In this document: positions 27,019 to 37,145 of the stretch, piece after piece
Layout of the letters: each line of letters begins with the position of its first letter
How positions within the stretch are numbered: position 1 is the stretch's first letter
Program-made: the position numbers and the translations under genes
The notes under the pieces: model-generated
The model's input: the letters and a program-made list of their open reading frames with translations, nothing else
The model's database searches: none
What the model was told of the DNA's origin: nothing
NCBI RefSeq assembly: GCF_041429795.1
Contig: NZ_CP163424.1
Location: forward strand, 1,428,001-1,492,000
From: Algimonas porphyrae
Lineage (GTDB): Bacteria; Pseudomonadota; Alphaproteobacteria; Caulobacterales; Maricaulaceae
Length of the DNA stretch: 64,000 nucleotides
Direction: 5' to 3'

Positions 27019-28342
27019 TCTTGCCGGGCAGGGATGTCGCCTCGCTTTTGCCTTTATCCTCTCTCGCCTTCGCCAGACGCAGCCCGCGACCTGTCAGGAT
27101 GGCGTCCGCCCCGAATTTGGCGCGGGCAATGTCGGAGGCGCGTTCCGCCTTGCCGCGTTTTGCCGCTTTGGCGTCGAGCAGGTCGGCTGTATCGCCGATC
27201 GGTGGGCTGAGGGCGCTGATACCGGCGCCGATCAGGCGGTAGGAGCGCCCTTTGGCTTCGCTTTCCAGCAAGGGTTCCAGCGCATGAAACAGCGCGTCGG
27301 CGAGCTGTATAGGCTGATCGAGGGTCCGGCGTCGTGTGATAGATTTGAAATTGGCCGTCTTGAGTTTCAGGGTTACGACCGACCCGGCCATATCCTTGGC
27401 CTTGCTGCGGTCGGCTGTTTTCAGGCAGACCTGCCAGAGCTTGTCCTTGAGCGCTTCCAGATCGCTGATGTCATCCGAAAAGGTCGTTTCCGCGCTGATG
27501 GATTTGCGTTCGTGGCGCGGATTGACCCGGCGAAAATCCTCCCCGCGGGAGAGGCGCGCGAGTCTCAGCCCGTGATCACCGAACTTCTCGGCCAGTCGCT
27601 TGTCATCCCATTTTCGCACGTCTGCGATGGTCTGCAGCCCTGCGGCCTGTAGTCGAGAGGCAAAGGCCGGCCCGATCCCATAGATAAAGCTGACAGGTTG
27701 CTTCGCGAGAAAGGCTTGCGCATCATCGCGACCCAGAACCGCAAAGCCATTGGGCTTGTCGAGATCGGACGCGGTCTTTGCCAGAAATTTGTTGTAGGAG
27801 AGACCCACAGAGACAGTCACGCCGACTTCGTCCAATATGCGCGTTTGCAACCGGATCAGGCTTTGCGCCGGGCTGCGACCATGCAGGCGCTGTGTTCCTG
27901 ACAGGTCGAGAAAGGCTTCGTCGATGGAGAGCGGTTCGACCAGTGGCGTCAACTCCGTCATCAGCATCCGGATACGGCGACCTTCAAACGCATACTTGTC
28001 CATGCTGCCTCTGACGACGACGGCGTCGGGGCAGAGTTTCAGCGCCTTGAACATAGGCATGGCTGAATGGACGCCGTAGACGCGCGCGTGATAGCAGGCA
28101 GCCGAGACCACGCCGCGCCGCCCGCCGCCGACAATGACGGGCTTGTCGCGCAAGGACGGATCATCGCGTTTTTCGACCGAAGCGTAAAAGGCATCGCAAT
28201 CGACATGAGCGATCGAGAGCGTCATCAACTCCGGGTGGGACAGGCGCCGCGTTCCGCCGCAGACCCCACAGAACGGGCTATTCAGCGACAGAATCGCGCC
28301 GCAATCCTGGCATAAGGCGGGGGTCTCGATGCTGTCAGGCAT
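26999..28342 (-). CDS. dinB: DNA polymerase IV
   Basis: A 447-residue Y-family translesion polymerase. It begins with a zinc-ribbon-like head (CQDCG then CGVCGG), which is common in alphaproteobacterial DinB, then IAHVDCDAFYASVE and PLSIDEAFLDLSG holding the catalytic acidic residues, helix-hairpin-helix and little-finger domains, and a Lys-rich tail. A canonical LexA box lies just upstream, so SOS induction is expected. ATG 28342 is preferred over the GTG at 28351. The C-terminal end has no clear beta-clamp motif that I can name. Confidence 0.94.
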   Translation of the reverse strand: MPDSIETPALCQDCGAILSLNSPFCGVCGGTRRLSHPELMTLSIAHVDCDAFYASVEKRDDPSLRDKPVIVGGGRRGVVSAACYHARVYGVHSAMPMFKALKLCPDAVVVRGSMDKYAFEGRRIRMLMTELTPLVEPLSIDEAFLDLSGTQRLHGRSPAQSLIRLQTRILDEVGVTVSVGLSYNKFLAKTASDLDKPNGFAVLGRDDAQAFLAKQPVSFIYGIGPAFASRLQAAGLQTIADVRKWDDKRLAEKFGDHGLRLARLSRGEDFRRVNPRHERKSISAETTFSDDISDLEALKDKLWQVCLKTADRSKAKDMAGSVVTLKLKTANFKSITRRRTLDQPIQLADALFHALEPLLESEAKGRSYRLIGAGISALSPPIGDTADLLDAKAAKRGKAERASDIARAKFGADAILTGRGLRLAKAREDKGKSEATSLPGKIRDDQL

Positions 28343-28373
28343 ACTGAGCACGGCTTAGTGACTCCTTAATGAT

Positions 28374-28388
28374 GTTCTGTGTATGTTC
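28374..28388. promoter_or_regulatory. LexA (SOS) box before dinB
   Basis: GTTCTGTGTATGTTC is an exact match to the alphaproteobacterial LexA operator GTTC-N7-GTTC. It lies 32 bases upstream of the dinB start, where a repressor would cover the promoter. Confidence 0.8.
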
Positions 28389-28559
28389 TCATGTGGCTGA
28401 GCCATCATGGTTAAGTCAAGCTGAAGGCCGGTTCCACGCTTCTTTAAGGATGGTCTGGCAGGAAGCAGGCTAGGAAACAAGACGCCGGTCCGCCACGCTT
28501 TGCCGACAAAGCGGGTGAGAGGCCAGCGCCACAGGTGATGGGAAGCAATGCTGCAAGTG

Positions 28560-28931
28560 ATGCCGAAGAAGATCCTCATCGTTGAAGACAATGAGCTGAA
28601 CATGAAACTGTTCAGCGATCTGCTCGACGCGCATGGATATGATGTCCGCCAGACTCGCGAAGGTCTAAAAGCCATTTCGATCGCCAAGGAATTCGAACCC
28701 GATCTGATCCTCATGGATATACAATTACCGGAAGTCTCTGGTCTGGAAGTCACGAAGTGGCTGAAGGATGACCAGACACTGTCTGGCATTCCTGTCGTCG
28801 CCGTCACGGCCTTCGCCATGAAAGGTGATGAGAAGCGCATCCGCGATGGCGGCTGCGTCGGATACATTGCCAAACCGATCACCGTCAGCAGCTTTCTCGC
28901 CACGGTCCGGAAGTTCAGCCAGGCTGCGTAA
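28560..28931 (+). CDS. divK: Single-domain response regulator DivK
   Basis: A 123-residue receiver domain with nothing else: [16 protein letters not shown] with the acidic pair, [13 protein letters not shown] with the phospho-accepting Asp, [16 protein letters not shown] with the switch Thr, and GYIAKPI with the Lys. Length, sequence and its place directly before pleD identify DivK, which carries phosphate between the PleC and DivJ kinases and controls polar development and CtrA activity. ATG 28560 is favoured over 28548. 17 bases separate it from pleD, so they form an operon. Confidence 0.95.
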   Translation: MPKKILIVEDNELNMKLFSDLLDAHGYDVRQTREGLKAISIAKEFEPDLILMDIQLPEVSGLEVTKWLKDDQTLSGIPVVAVTAFAMKGDEKRIRDGGCVGYIAKPITVSSFLATVRKFSQAA

Positions 28932-28948
28932 GGCAGAGGGAGGCTAAC

Positions 28949-30319
28949 ATGTCCGCCCGCATTCTCGTCGTCGATGACCTCGCGCCCAACAGGAACCTGT
29001 TGGACGTCAAATTGTCGGCAGATTATTATGATGTGCTGACCGCCGAAAGCGGTGAGGAAGCGCTCGAGATTGCTTCCAAGGAACGGCTTGATCTCATTTT
29101 GATGGATGCGATAATGCCCGGTGGCATGGATGGTTTCGAAGCCTGCCGACGGCTCAAGGCCGACCCGGCGCTTTACCATATCCCGGTTATCATGGTCACG
29201 GCGCTGGAAGAAACGGCTGACCGGATCCGCGGACTGGAAGCGGGCGCCGATGATTTCATCACCAAGCCGATTGACGACTTCAACCTGACAGCGCGCGTTC
29301 GCTCGCTGTTGCGTCTGAAAATGACGACCGATCAGCTCATGTCCCATACGGGTCATAGTGCCGAGAATTGCCGTCCCATGCTGGACCAGATACAAGGTCG
29401 TCCGGGACGCCTGCTGCTGATCGGCGACGAGGGCGGCCAGCCCGCCAAGATCGACCGCACACTTGGCCAGACGCATGAGACTACGATCGTGACAGATCCC
29501 GTCGAGGCCATCCGGCGCGCCAAGGCGGGCATCGATCTGGTCATCGTCAGCCTCGTGGCGCGTAGTTTTGACGGCTTGCGCGTCTGTGCGTCGCTGCGTT
29601 TCAACAATGACACGGCCGATATCCCTATTCTTGCAATCGGCGATCCGGACGACCAGCCCTGCTTCATCCGGGCATTCGATATCGGCGTGAATGACTCTGT
29701 TATGCGCCCGGTTGAAAGTCAGGAACTCAGCGCGCGTGTCAATACGCTGCTGCGCCGGAAATTCTATGCCGATAGTCTGCGCGAGAACTTCAACGAAGAC
29801 CTCGAAATGGTCGTCTCCGATCCGCTGACAGGGCTGGGCAACCGCCGTTTCTTCGAACGTCAGGTGGAACCGCTGTTCGACACGCTCAACTTGGACGGAA
29901 CGCCTTTCTCCATTCTTGTATTCGACATCGACCATTTCAAACGGGTCAATGATATTCTTGGCCACGATATGGGGGATCAGATCCTCAAGGAAGTGGCCGC
30001 CCGGATCGTGACCAATATGCGCGCCATCGATATTGTGTCGCGCTATGGCGGCGAAGAATTCATGATCGCCATGCCTGGCACGTCTGAGGCCGAAGCCTTT
30101 CAGGCCGCAGACCGTGTGCGTAGCTTCATCGCCGGCACCCCGATCTTCGTCGAGGGGCAGGCCCTGTCCATCACGATCAGCGCCGGCGTCGCGCAAGTCG
30201 AGCAGAATGAGCAGCTTCGCGGCGTCTTCCGTCGCGCGGACAGCGCGCTCTATCAGGCCAAACGCGAAGGCCGGAACCAGGTAGCCGCAGCCGCCTCACA
30301 GACTGTCGCAGCAGCCTGA
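28949..30319 (+). CDS. pleD: Response regulator diguanylate cyclase PleD
   Basis: A 456-residue protein with two receiver domains and a GGEEF domain. Receiver 1 carries LILMDAIMPGGMDG with the phosphorylated Asp; receiver 2 (about residues 150-275) is degenerate and likely a dimerisation adaptor, as in Caulobacter PleD. DPLTGLGNRRFFE and RYGGEEFMIAM form the active site for making cyclic di-GMP from GTP. The RAID just before the GGEEF motif fits the inhibitory I-site (RxxD), so product inhibition is expected. It is co-transcribed with divK. Confidence 0.96.
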   Translation: MSARILVVDDLAPNRNLLDVKLSADYYDVLTAESGEEALEIASKERLDLILMDAIMPGGMDGFEACRRLKADPALYHIPVIMVTALEETADRIRGLEAGADDFITKPIDDFNLTARVRSLLRLKMTTDQLMSHTGHSAENCRPMLDQIQGRPGRLLLIGDEGGQPAKIDRTLGQTHETTIVTDPVEAIRRAKAGIDLVIVSLVARSFDGLRVCASLRFNNDTADIPILAIGDPDDQPCFIRAFDIGVNDSVMRPVESQELSARVNTLLRRKFYADSLRENFNEDLEMVVSDPLTGLGNRRFFERQVEPLFDTLNLDGTPFSILVFDIDHFKRVNDILGHDMGDQILKEVAARIVTNMRAIDIVSRYGGEEFMIAMPGTSEAEAFQAADRVRSFIAGTPIFVEGQALSITISAGVAQVEQNEQLRGVFRRADSALYQAKREGRNQVAAAASQTVAAA

Positions 30320-30327
30320 CCCGCATG

Positions 30328-30351
30328 AAAAAGCCGCCCGGAAAAGGCGGC
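30328..30351 (-). terminator. Intrinsic terminator of rpmG
   Basis: GCCGCC (30333-30338) and GGCGGC (30346-30351) form a hairpin; on the minus strand it is followed by a run of T, given by the A run at 30328-30332. It lies 32 bases after the rpmG stop and also 14 bases after the pleD stop, so it may serve both. Confidence 0.8.
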
Positions 30352-30382
30352 TCATCATTTCTGTAAAAAGCCTGATCAGGAT

Positions 30383-30550
30383 TTACTTGATCTTGCCTTC
30401 CTTGAACTCGACATGCTTGCGCGCGACGGGATCGTACTTCCGCTTGACCATTTTTTCGGTCATCGTGCGGGAGTTCTTCTTCGTGACATAGAAAAAGCCT
30501 GTGCCAGCCGTGCTGTTCAGGCGGATTTTGATTGTGGTAGGCTTCGCCAT
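30383..30550 (-). CDS. rpmG: 50S ribosomal protein L33
   Basis: A 55-residue basic protein beginning [20 protein letters not shown] and with the [18 protein letters not shown] and final [12 protein letters not shown] segments of the Cys-free L33 subgroup. The ATG at 30550 is preceded by a weak purine-rich site; the longer frame to 30616 has no family match. It sits alone with its own terminator. Confidence 0.97.
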   Translation of the reverse strand: MAKPTTIKIRLNSTAGTGFFYVTKKNSRTMTEKMVKRKYDPVARKHVEFKEGKIK

Positions 30551-30612
30551 GGGACTCGTCCAGTAAGGGTGATAATTCGAAGCGCGGCGGATAGGGCCGT
30601 GCCGGACGCAAG

Positions 30613-31242
30613 TCAAGCGCGCGCGACATTCCGACCTGTCGCTAAAAGAACGCAGCGACCCCCAACATCAGAGTCATTGGGAACGAACGTAATGTCGGCA
30701 AATCCGTGTCGACCTAATATGTTATGATAGCCCTTCTGCGAGAGGCTTCCATGATAAACGGCTTCGCCATTGACCCACCCATCTGTTTCGCCTTCGTCGG
30801 ACCCAACAGTCATGAGAAGCGCGCCGCCGGGACGAACCGTCTGACACAGGTCAGGCATGACTGCGCGTTGTTCATCTGGGGAGAGATGAAAAAATGCATC
30901 CCAACTCATGATGCCATGGAAGCTGCCGAGGTCGGGCAGATCTCGCATGTCGGCGACGTGCCAGTCTCCGGATGGGGCTGCTGTTCTGGCCAGATGGATC
31001 ATGCTCGGGGACGCATCGACGCCGACAACAGAAAAGCCGCATGAACTGAGATAATGGCTGAGCGGATCACCCGTCCCACAACCCAGATCAAGGATGCGGG
31101 CTTGATCAGGCAGCTGTTCTACAAAACGGTCAATCCATTTGGTTTCGCGCAGCGATCGATCGCGATTGACATGCCACCAGTCCGCTTGACGCCGATAGAT
31201 ACGGGCCATTCCGGCCTTGGCGGACTGAAGTGTTCGGTTCAC
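30613..31242 (-). CDS. Class I SAM-dependent methyltransferase
   Basis: A 209-residue protein with a Rossmann-type methyltransferase core: [17 protein letters not shown] (SAM-binding loop), [15 protein letters not shown] and a later [17 protein letters not shown] strand. The C-terminal part has an HGFADITFV close. Substrate unknown; no extra domain is visible. A later ATG at 31209 is a possible start. It overlaps the NUDIX gene stop by four bases, so the two are coupled. Confidence 0.85.
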   Translation of the reverse strand: MNRTLQSAKAGMARIYRRQADWWHVNRDRSLRETKWIDRFVEQLPDQARILDLGCGTGDPLSHYLSSCGFSVVGVDASPSMIHLARTAAPSGDWHVADMRDLPDLGSFHGIMSWDAFFHLSPDEQRAVMPDLCQTVRPGGALLMTVGSDEGETDGWVNGEAVYHGSLSQKGYHNILGRHGFADITFVPNDSDVGGRCVLLATGRNVARA

Positions 31243-32033
31243 GGAAAGCTCTCCTGCCGGAAGGTTCCGTGCAGGGCGCGGGAATAGAAAATGTCGGCTT
31301 TCGCGCCCGCCCGGCTATTGGCGCGGCGCAGATAGTCCTTGAACACGCTCATCATCATCACGGTCGCCCGCTGAAGCTTCAATTCTTCGATCGCGTCGAG
31401 CGTAAACCAGCCAACATTCAGCAGCTCATGACTGTCGGCGACCTCCGGCGGCGCGACATCACCCAGATGCCGATGGAAGAACCAGGCGTCGAACCGCTTG
31501 TGACGATGCGGGGGCGTGATGGCCCGACCGAACACTTCCAGACCGTCGAGATCAGGCAACTGCCCCGCCTTGCGAAAGGCGTCATAAGTCGGATGTTTCA
31601 TATTCCGGCTTTGCGGTTTTGCCGGCGCGCCGATCATCAGCCCCGTCTCCTCATAGGTCTCCCGGATGCAGGACAGGGCGATGGCGCGGGCCTTGCGCGG
31701 CGGAACAGCGGCCTCCAGCACCCGTTCCGTGCGCGGCGACAAATCGCCGGCATAGGGCGCATAGCTGTCGATCCGGTCGACCCGTCCGCCTGGGAAAACA
31801 TAGACGCTGGGCATGAAATCATGCCGTGAACTGCGTTGCCCCATCAGAATTTTCGGATCCTGCGGATCGCCGATCGTCAGGACGACCGTCGCGGCGATCC
31901 GCGGTCGCGGCGCCTTGTCCAGCTGCTTGCGGGCCGAGCGTTCCGTATCGGTCAGATGCATGCCGGAGACTTTGGACGGCTTGAGGGGGTCGGACGGCTT
32001 TAGAGGATCAGACGGGATGAGGGGCTCGCTCAC
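31239..32033 (-). CDS. NUDIX hydrolase
   Basis: A 264-residue protein with a NUDIX core starting about residue 45. The NUDIX box is recognisable in ALSCIRETYEETGLMIG (REx2EEx G), preceded by FPGGRVDRID but with a longer than usual spacer between, so it is of the extended type. Residues 8-20 carry a doubled SDPLKP repeat (encoded by different codons, so not a simple recent slippage). Likely hydrolyses a nucleotide- or CoA-linked diphosphate; substrate unknown. It is co-transcribed with the methyltransferase and lies 3 bases after rnr on the same strand. Confidence 0.85.
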   Translation of the reverse strand: MSEPLIPSDPLKPSDPLKPSKVSGMHLTDTERSARKQLDKAPRPRIAATVVLTIGDPQDPKILMGQRSSRHDFMPSVYVFPGGRVDRIDSYAPYAGDLSPRTERVLEAAVPPRKARAIALSCIRETYEETGLMIGAPAKPQSRNMKHPTYDAFRKAGQLPDLDGLEVFGRAITPPHRHKRFDAWFFHRHLGDVAPPEVADSHELLNVGWFTLDAIEELKLQRATVMMMSVFKDYLRRANSRAGAKADIFYSRALHGTFRQESFP

Positions 32034-32036
32034 AGC

Positions 32037-34292
32037 CTAACTCCGCCGTTTTCGCTTATGCTTTGCGCCGCGTGAGCCCTGCTTGCCGGATCGGCTGCCC
32101 GCGCGTCCGCGATTGCCGCCCTTGGGCGGTTTGCCCGGTTCGCCCTTGCTGACCATGTCGAAGATCAGACCGCCCGTAATCGGGGTCGCTTCCTTCAGTT
32201 TGACCTCGACCTGACGTCCGAATTTGAAGGTCGTGCCGGATTCAACACCGATGACGGACTTCGTACGCTCATCGAGTGCGAAATATTCCCGGCCCAGTTC
32301 GCTGATCGGAATGAGGCCATCCGCGCCCGTCTCACTTAACGTCACGAACAGGCCGAATTTCGTTACGCCTGTGATTCGTGCCTTGAAGGTCGCGCCGACC
32401 CGGTCCTTCAGATAGGCGGCGATATAGCGATCGACGGCGTCGCGCTCGGCCACCATGGCACGGCGTTCCGTCGTACTGATATGCTCGGCCGTCTCGGTCA
32501 GCCGGGCTTCTTCTTCCTTCGTCGTGCCGCCATCGCCCAGCTTGAACGCCTTGATGAGGGCGCGGTGCACGACAAGATCGGCATAACGTCGGATCGGGCT
32601 CGTAAAATGGGCATAATGGGTCAGATTCAGACCGAAATGACCCATTTTTTCTGCGGAATAGATCGCCTGCGCCTGCGTTCGCAGAACGGCCATGCCGACC
32701 GTTTCGGACAAATCCTTAAGCGCCGCCTGTTCGAGCAATCTGTTGAACCGTCCGGGCGTGATGCGATCCCCGGCGGAAAATTTCAGTTTCAGCGCGGGCA
32801 GGAAATCGGACAGGTCGGAGACGCGCTGGCGTTCCGGCGCGTCGTGGAAGCGCATCAGCGTGCGCACGCCCTTTTTTGACAGAGCTTCTGACGCGGCGAC
32901 ATTGGCCTGCACCATGAATTCCTCAACCAGCTTGTGCGCGTCAAACCGGTCTCGTACCTCGATGCTTGCAACCTTGCCCGTCTTGTCCACCTTGACGCGC
33001 CGTTCGGGCAGGTCGATCTCCAGCGGCTGGCGTTGGCCCCGTGCATTTCGCAGCGCCTTGTAGCAGGAGTAGAGATTGGACAGTTCTGACAGCACGTCAT
33101 GAGACTCGGGCCCGTTCTGACCCTCGAAAGCATCCTGTGCCTGTCGATAGGTCAGGCGTGCGCGTGAGCGGATAATACCGCGGTGGAATTTATGGCCGGT
33201 TTTGTTGCCGCCACTGTCGAACGTCATATTCACCAGCATCGACGCCCGGTCTTCGTCGGGTCGCAGCGAGCAGAGATCGCTGGACAATTCATGTGGCAGC
33301 ATCGGCTCGACGCGGTCGGGCAGATAGACGGAATTACCCTTTTCCCAGGCTGCGTTGTCCAGGGCAGAACCCGGCGTCACGAATGCAGCGACGTCCGCGA
33401 TTGCGACCCAGACGGACCAGCCGCCGGGATTTTTCGGGTTATCATCCGGTTCGGCCAGAATGGCATCGTCGAAATCCTTGGCATCGACCGGATCGATGGT
33501 CAGGAGCGCCAGGTGACGCAAATCCGCATGACCCATTTCGCCGATGGCCGGCATGGTGGCCTTCTCGGCCTGTTCGATCGCGGCCGGCGGAAAGCCGAGA
33601 GGAATGTCATTCTCGTGCAGGGAGATGAGGGACGCCGCGCGCTCATCCTTGATATTGCCGATGGTCTCGCGCACTTCGGCGAGACGGAGCTGCCCGCGAT
33701 TTTTGCGGGTCGAGCGGAACATGACGATAGCGCCATCCTCCAGCGTATCGGGGACGTCATCGACGCCGTAATCATGGCGGGCCTTCTTCGAGACGGGCTG
33801 GATGCGCCAGCCGGTTTTCCCGTCCTTCGTCCCGGTCTTGTGCAGTACGCCCATATGCGTCTGTGCGCCTTTGCCCAGACGCTTCATCACCATCCCGACG
33901 GCGGTTCCGTCCTCGCGCTCCTTGATCCGGACGAGCGCGCGATGCCCGATGCTCAGCGCGCCGCCATCATCGCGCGTTCTGTTCGTATCGCGGATCAGGA
34001 TGGACCGTTGCACACCGCCCTTCAGTTCCCGCTCCGGATCGGCCCACATGTCGCCATCCTCGTCGATATGGACGATGTTGACGACCATCACGCCGGGCAG
34101 GGCGTCGGCCAGACGATAGGTTTTCTCAGGCGTGTAGACGAGCGCGCCATCATCGACGAGCCGTCGCAATGTCTGTCGCAGGTCGCGACGGTCGTCGCCT
34201 TTGACACCGAGATGCCGGGCCAGCCGTTTTCGGTCGTAATGATCGGGACGCGCGCGCACGGCGTCGAGAATAGAATCGCGGGATAATGTCAT
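32037..34292 (-). CDS. rnr: Ribonuclease R
   Basis: A 751-residue 3'-5' exoribonuclease of the RNB family. It has an N-terminal winged helix (SILDAVRARPDHYDRKRLA), cold-shock-like domains, the RNB catalytic centre around DPVDAKDFDDAILAEPD and DAAWEKGNSVYLPDR-type stretches, the late HYAHFTSPIRRYADL motif, an S1 domain (TGVTKFGLFVTLSETGADG) and a Lys/Arg-rich tail. The ATG at 34292 gives the normal length. It heads a probable rnr-NUDIX-methyltransferase run. Confidence 0.95.
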   Translation of the reverse strand: MTLSRDSILDAVRARPDHYDRKRLARHLGVKGDDRRDLRQTLRRLVDDGALVYTPEKTYRLADALPGVMVVNIVHIDEDGDMWADPERELKGGVQRSILIRDTNRTRDDGGALSIGHRALVRIKEREDGTAVGMVMKRLGKGAQTHMGVLHKTGTKDGKTGWRIQPVSKKARHDYGVDDVPDTLEDGAIVMFRSTRKNRGQLRLAEVRETIGNIKDERAASLISLHENDIPLGFPPAAIEQAEKATMPAIGEMGHADLRHLALLTIDPVDAKDFDDAILAEPDDNPKNPGGWSVWVAIADVAAFVTPGSALDNAAWEKGNSVYLPDRVEPMLPHELSSDLCSLRPDEDRASMLVNMTFDSGGNKTGHKFHRGIIRSRARLTYRQAQDAFEGQNGPESHDVLSELSNLYSCYKALRNARGQRQPLEIDLPERRVKVDKTGKVASIEVRDRFDAHKLVEEFMVQANVAASEALSKKGVRTLMRFHDAPERQRVSDLSDFLPALKLKFSAGDRITPGRFNRLLEQAALKDLSETVGMAVLRTQAQAIYSAEKMGHFGLNLTHYAHFTSPIRRYADLVVHRALIKAFKLGDGGTTKEEEARLTETAEHISTTERRAMVAERDAVDRYIAAYLKDRVGATFKARITGVTKFGLFVTLSETGADGLIPISELGREYFALDERTKSVIGVESGTTFKFGRQVEVKLKEATPITGGLIFDMVSKGEPGKPPKGGNRGRAGSRSGKQGSRGAKHKRKRRS

Positions 34293-34997
34293 GTCGTTCA
34301 AACTATAAAGGGTTTCGATGAATATTGCCCGTTGCAATGCGTGAGCGCGGGAAAGGTTGGAAATCGGGCAGGCAGACAGGTTCGGTCAGCCATCGGGGAC
34401 TGACAAAGGGCGGCTTTCGCTTGGAAAGTGACATGGGGCGCGGGGTCCGATCCATTGAAGGATACGGAAGAAGACACACCTATTGACACCGGGGGAAACC
34501 CCGCGCGCCTGAATGAGCGCACCCGGTCGTCAGCGCCGTGGCCCCGAGGGGCCGCCATGGCCTCACCCCGGAAAGAGATAGACGAAGGCTGAGGCTTTCG
34601 GCCTCGACTTGTCATCCCGTTCTTGGCGGGAGGGCGCATCCGAGGTCCGTCCTATCAGGGACAACACCCGGGACTCGTATCTCGCCCCCGCCTCACCATC
34701 GATCGCTTCGCCGGGTGGAGCCGTGTGTGCTGCGTAACCTCACACGCCGCCCCGCCCACGGAGCGTCTTTGATCGGCCGTCCAGTGGACGGACGATAGCG
34801 CAGTGCCGAACGGCTATGCCGTTCGGTTCCTGGCAATTTGATTCACCGGATCAAATTGGCTGCGTCACCCCGCCACGAAACAGAGCAACGCACTCTCCCA
34901 TGCCCGTGACGAGTGGGGTGAGTATGGAGCAAGGATTTTAGGGGTGGACTGAGTTTGTTTTAGGCGGGGATTGAATGCCGCCTGTCACGCAGCCGCC
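34293..34997. other. Long intergenic region with hairpins, no gene seen
   Basis: About 700 bases between rnr and def (both minus strand). No open frame has convincing coding signs. GAGGC/GCCTC around TTTCG (34591-34605), CCGAACGGC/GCCGTTCGG around TAT (34806-34826) and CAATTTGAT/ATCAAATTG (34834-34842 with 34850-34858) are perfect inverted repeats. The two nearest def could end its transcript; the rest may hold an unrecognised RNA. Confidence 0.45.
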
Positions 34998-35528
34998 CTA
35001 AGCGCTGGCTTTGAGCTTCTCGGCTTTCATCACCTTCTTGATCGCGCGATCGCGTTTCAGGCGGGAGAGATGGTCGAGGAAGACGATGCCTTCGAGATGA
35101 TCCATTTCGTGCTGGATACAGACGGCGTAGAGTCCTTCGCAATCCTCGGTCACGCGCTTGCCGTCATAATCCAGATAGGTCACGCGGCAGGTCTCGGGCC
35201 GGTCGACATCGTCGAAAATGTCGGGAACGGACAGGCATCCTTCCTGATAGGGGACGGTTGTCTCAGCCGGATCCAGAATTTCCGGATTGACGAAAAATTT
35301 GGGCTGCGGGTCTTCGCCCTCCCTGGCCAGATCCATGACGATCACCCGTTTGGGCACACCGATCTGGATCGCGGCCAGGCCGATGCCCGGCGCATCATAC
35401 ATGGTAGCGAGCATGTCATCCATCAGCGCGCGCGTCTCGTCCGTCACGGCGTCGACGGGTGCGCTCACCTGCTTCAGCACCGGGTGAGGCACGGTCAGAA
35501 TCGGGCGGATTTGTCCCTGAGTGGTCAT
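34998..35528 (-). CDS. def: Peptide deformylase
   Basis: A 176-residue metalloenzyme that removes the formyl group from nascent proteins. All three motifs are present: [18 protein letters not shown] (metal-binding Cys) and [12 protein letters not shown] (HExxH). [12 protein letters not shown] is near the start. Sequence length is standard. The FMN-type glutamate synthase-like gene precedes it, 35 bases upstream on the same strand. Confidence 0.97.
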   Translation of the reverse strand: MTTQGQIRPILTVPHPVLKQVSAPVDAVTDETRALMDDMLATMYDAPGIGLAAIQIGVPKRVIVMDLAREGEDPQPKFFVNPEILDPAETTVPYQEGCLSVPDIFDDVDRPETCRVTYLDYDGKRVTEDCEGLYAVCIQHEMDHLEGIVFLDHLSRLKRDRAIKKVMKAEKLKASA

Positions 35529-35563
35529 GCAGCAGAGATAGGTAAGGGGGTGATCAAGGTCAA

Positions 35564-37090
35564 CTAATGCCGCTCATGCAGAGGTTTGCTGGACAGGTAG
35601 CGCTGCGGGTCCCAGGCCTTGTTGAAGGGGCGCGTCCGGCCCGAGGCCTGCACGACGAGCAGATGATCACGGGTCAGGTCGCGCGGGCAGTCGACGCCGC
35701 AGGCATGGGCGATGATCTCGACCTCTTCATTGAGTGTCTTGACGTAATTGCGCACACGCACGGCCTTGTTGGACGGGTCGAGGCCTTGCTGCAGGCGGGG
35801 ATTATGCGTCGTGATGCCGGTCGGGCAGGTGTTGCGGTCGCATTTCAGCGCCTGAATGCAGCCGAGCGCGAACATGAAACCGCGCGCATTATTGACCATG
35901 TCGGCCCCGACGCAGAACGCCCACGCGACATCGGCGGAGGTAATCAACTTGCCTGCTGCGATGATTTTGATCCGGTCGCGCAAATCGGCCGCGACCAGCA
36001 TGTCGTGCAGCAGCGGCAGGCTGTCTTCGATCAGCATGCCGGTACTGTCGATCAGGGGCATGGGCGCGGCCCCGGTCCCGCCGTCGCCGCTGTCGAGCGC
36101 GATATAGTCGGGCGCGGATGCGGTGCCCCGTTTCAGGATCGTATCGATCAGGTCCTGGATCGGGGCCACCTGACCCATGCAGAATTTGATCCCGGTCGGA
36201 CGACCGGAGACACGCCGCACCTGATCGATCAGATCGAGCAATTCATCGGCATTGCCGGCATCGACATGGCGGTTGGGCGAGAGTGCGGCTTCGCCTTCGG
36301 GGATACCACGGATTTCAGCGATTTCGGCACTGACCTTGGCGGCGGGCAGGATCCCGCCCTTGCCGGGTTTGGCACCTTGACTCAGCTTGATCTCGACCAT
36401 CTTGATGTTCGGGTTTTCACAGACCTTGGCCAGCTTTTCTTCGTTCAGGGTCGCATCATCATTACGGGCGCCGAACTTGGCCGTGCCGAGCTGAAAGACG
36501 ATGTCGCAGCCGCCTTCAAGATGATAGGGCGAGACGCCGCCTTCGCCCGTATTGAGGTAGCAGCCCGCCATCTGCGCGCCGTGGCTGAGCGCCTGAATGG
36601 CAGGTTTGGACAGCGAGCCGTAGCTCATCGCCGAAATGTTGAAAAAACTGGTCGGCTTGTAGGGATGAGGCGTGCCCGGTCCGATGATGAAGGGTGGCTT
36701 GAACCGGTCTTCCTCATCGAGCTTGGGAAACAGCCCGTTGGCGAAGATCGGCATGCCGGGCTGGAACAGTTTGGTCGAACCGAACGGCACCACATCCTTG
36801 CCCTTCTTGCAGACATGTTTGACCCAGTCGCGCTCTGCCCGGTTGAACGGCATTTCTTCACGATCCATAGCGAAAAAATATTGCCGGAAGAACTCGCCCA
36901 GCGTTTCGAACAGATTGCGGAAATGGCCGACCACCGGATAGTTGCGCCAGATCGTGTTCTTGCGCTGCGTCTTGTCGTGAATGAAGAGAATGACCGCGCA
37001 GACGGCCAGCGCGGCAACGACGAACAGAAATATCGAGCCCAGCAGCTCCAGCCCGCGCATCGCGAAATCGGCAAATGATCCAATGTCCAT
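35564..37090 (-). CDS. FMN-binding glutamate synthase-like membrane protein
   Basis: A 508-residue protein with one N-terminal membrane helix (about residues 12-35) and a glutamate synthase central/FMN domain: [65 protein letters not shown] (given as [10 protein letters not shown]), [23 protein letters not shown] and CPTGITTH. It lacks the amidotransferase domain of full glutamate synthase. The Cys residues near NTCPTG could hold an Fe-S cluster. Proteins of this class are often annotated as FMN-binding glutamate synthase family with unknown substrate. Confidence 0.88.
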   Translation of the reverse strand: MDIGSFADFAMRGLELLGSIFLFVVAALAVCAVILFIHDKTQRKNTIWRNYPVVGHFRNLFETLGEFFRQYFFAMDREEMPFNRAERDWVKHVCKKGKDVVPFGSTKLFQPGMPIFANGLFPKLDEEDRFKPPFIIGPGTPHPYKPTSFFNISAMSYGSLSKPAIQALSHGAQMAGCYLNTGEGGVSPYHLEGGCDIVFQLGTAKFGARNDDATLNEEKLAKVCENPNIKMVEIKLSQGAKPGKGGILPAAKVSAEIAEIRGIPEGEAALSPNRHVDAGNADELLDLIDQVRRVSGRPTGIKFCMGQVAPIQDLIDTILKRGTASAPDYIALDSGDGGTGAAPMPLIDSTGMLIEDSLPLLHDMLVAADLRDRIKIIAAGKLITSADVAWAFCVGADMVNNARGFMFALGCIQALKCDRNTCPTGITTHNPRLQQGLDPSNKAVRVRNYVKTLNEEVEIIAHACGVDCPRDLTRDHLLVVQASGRTRPFNKAWDPQRYLSSKPLHERH

Positions 37091-37145
37091 GAAAGCTGAA
37101 TAGGCGACGTTGCGGCTCTGCGCCAGTCAGCTTTGTTGACGCCCG

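Noticed and set aside
28355-30196. Open frame of 613 codons on the minus strand opposite divK-pleD
   Set aside because: It mirrors the codon structure of divK and pleD, which are certain genes, and its own product shows no family; it is a shadow frame in GC-rich DNA.
33183-34286. 367-codon plus-strand frame inside rnr
   Set aside because: Shadow of RNase R; no family resemblance.
35567-37078. 503-codon plus-strand frame opposite the glutamate-synthase-like gene
   Set aside because: Shadow frame; the minus-strand gene has strong family motifs along its whole length.
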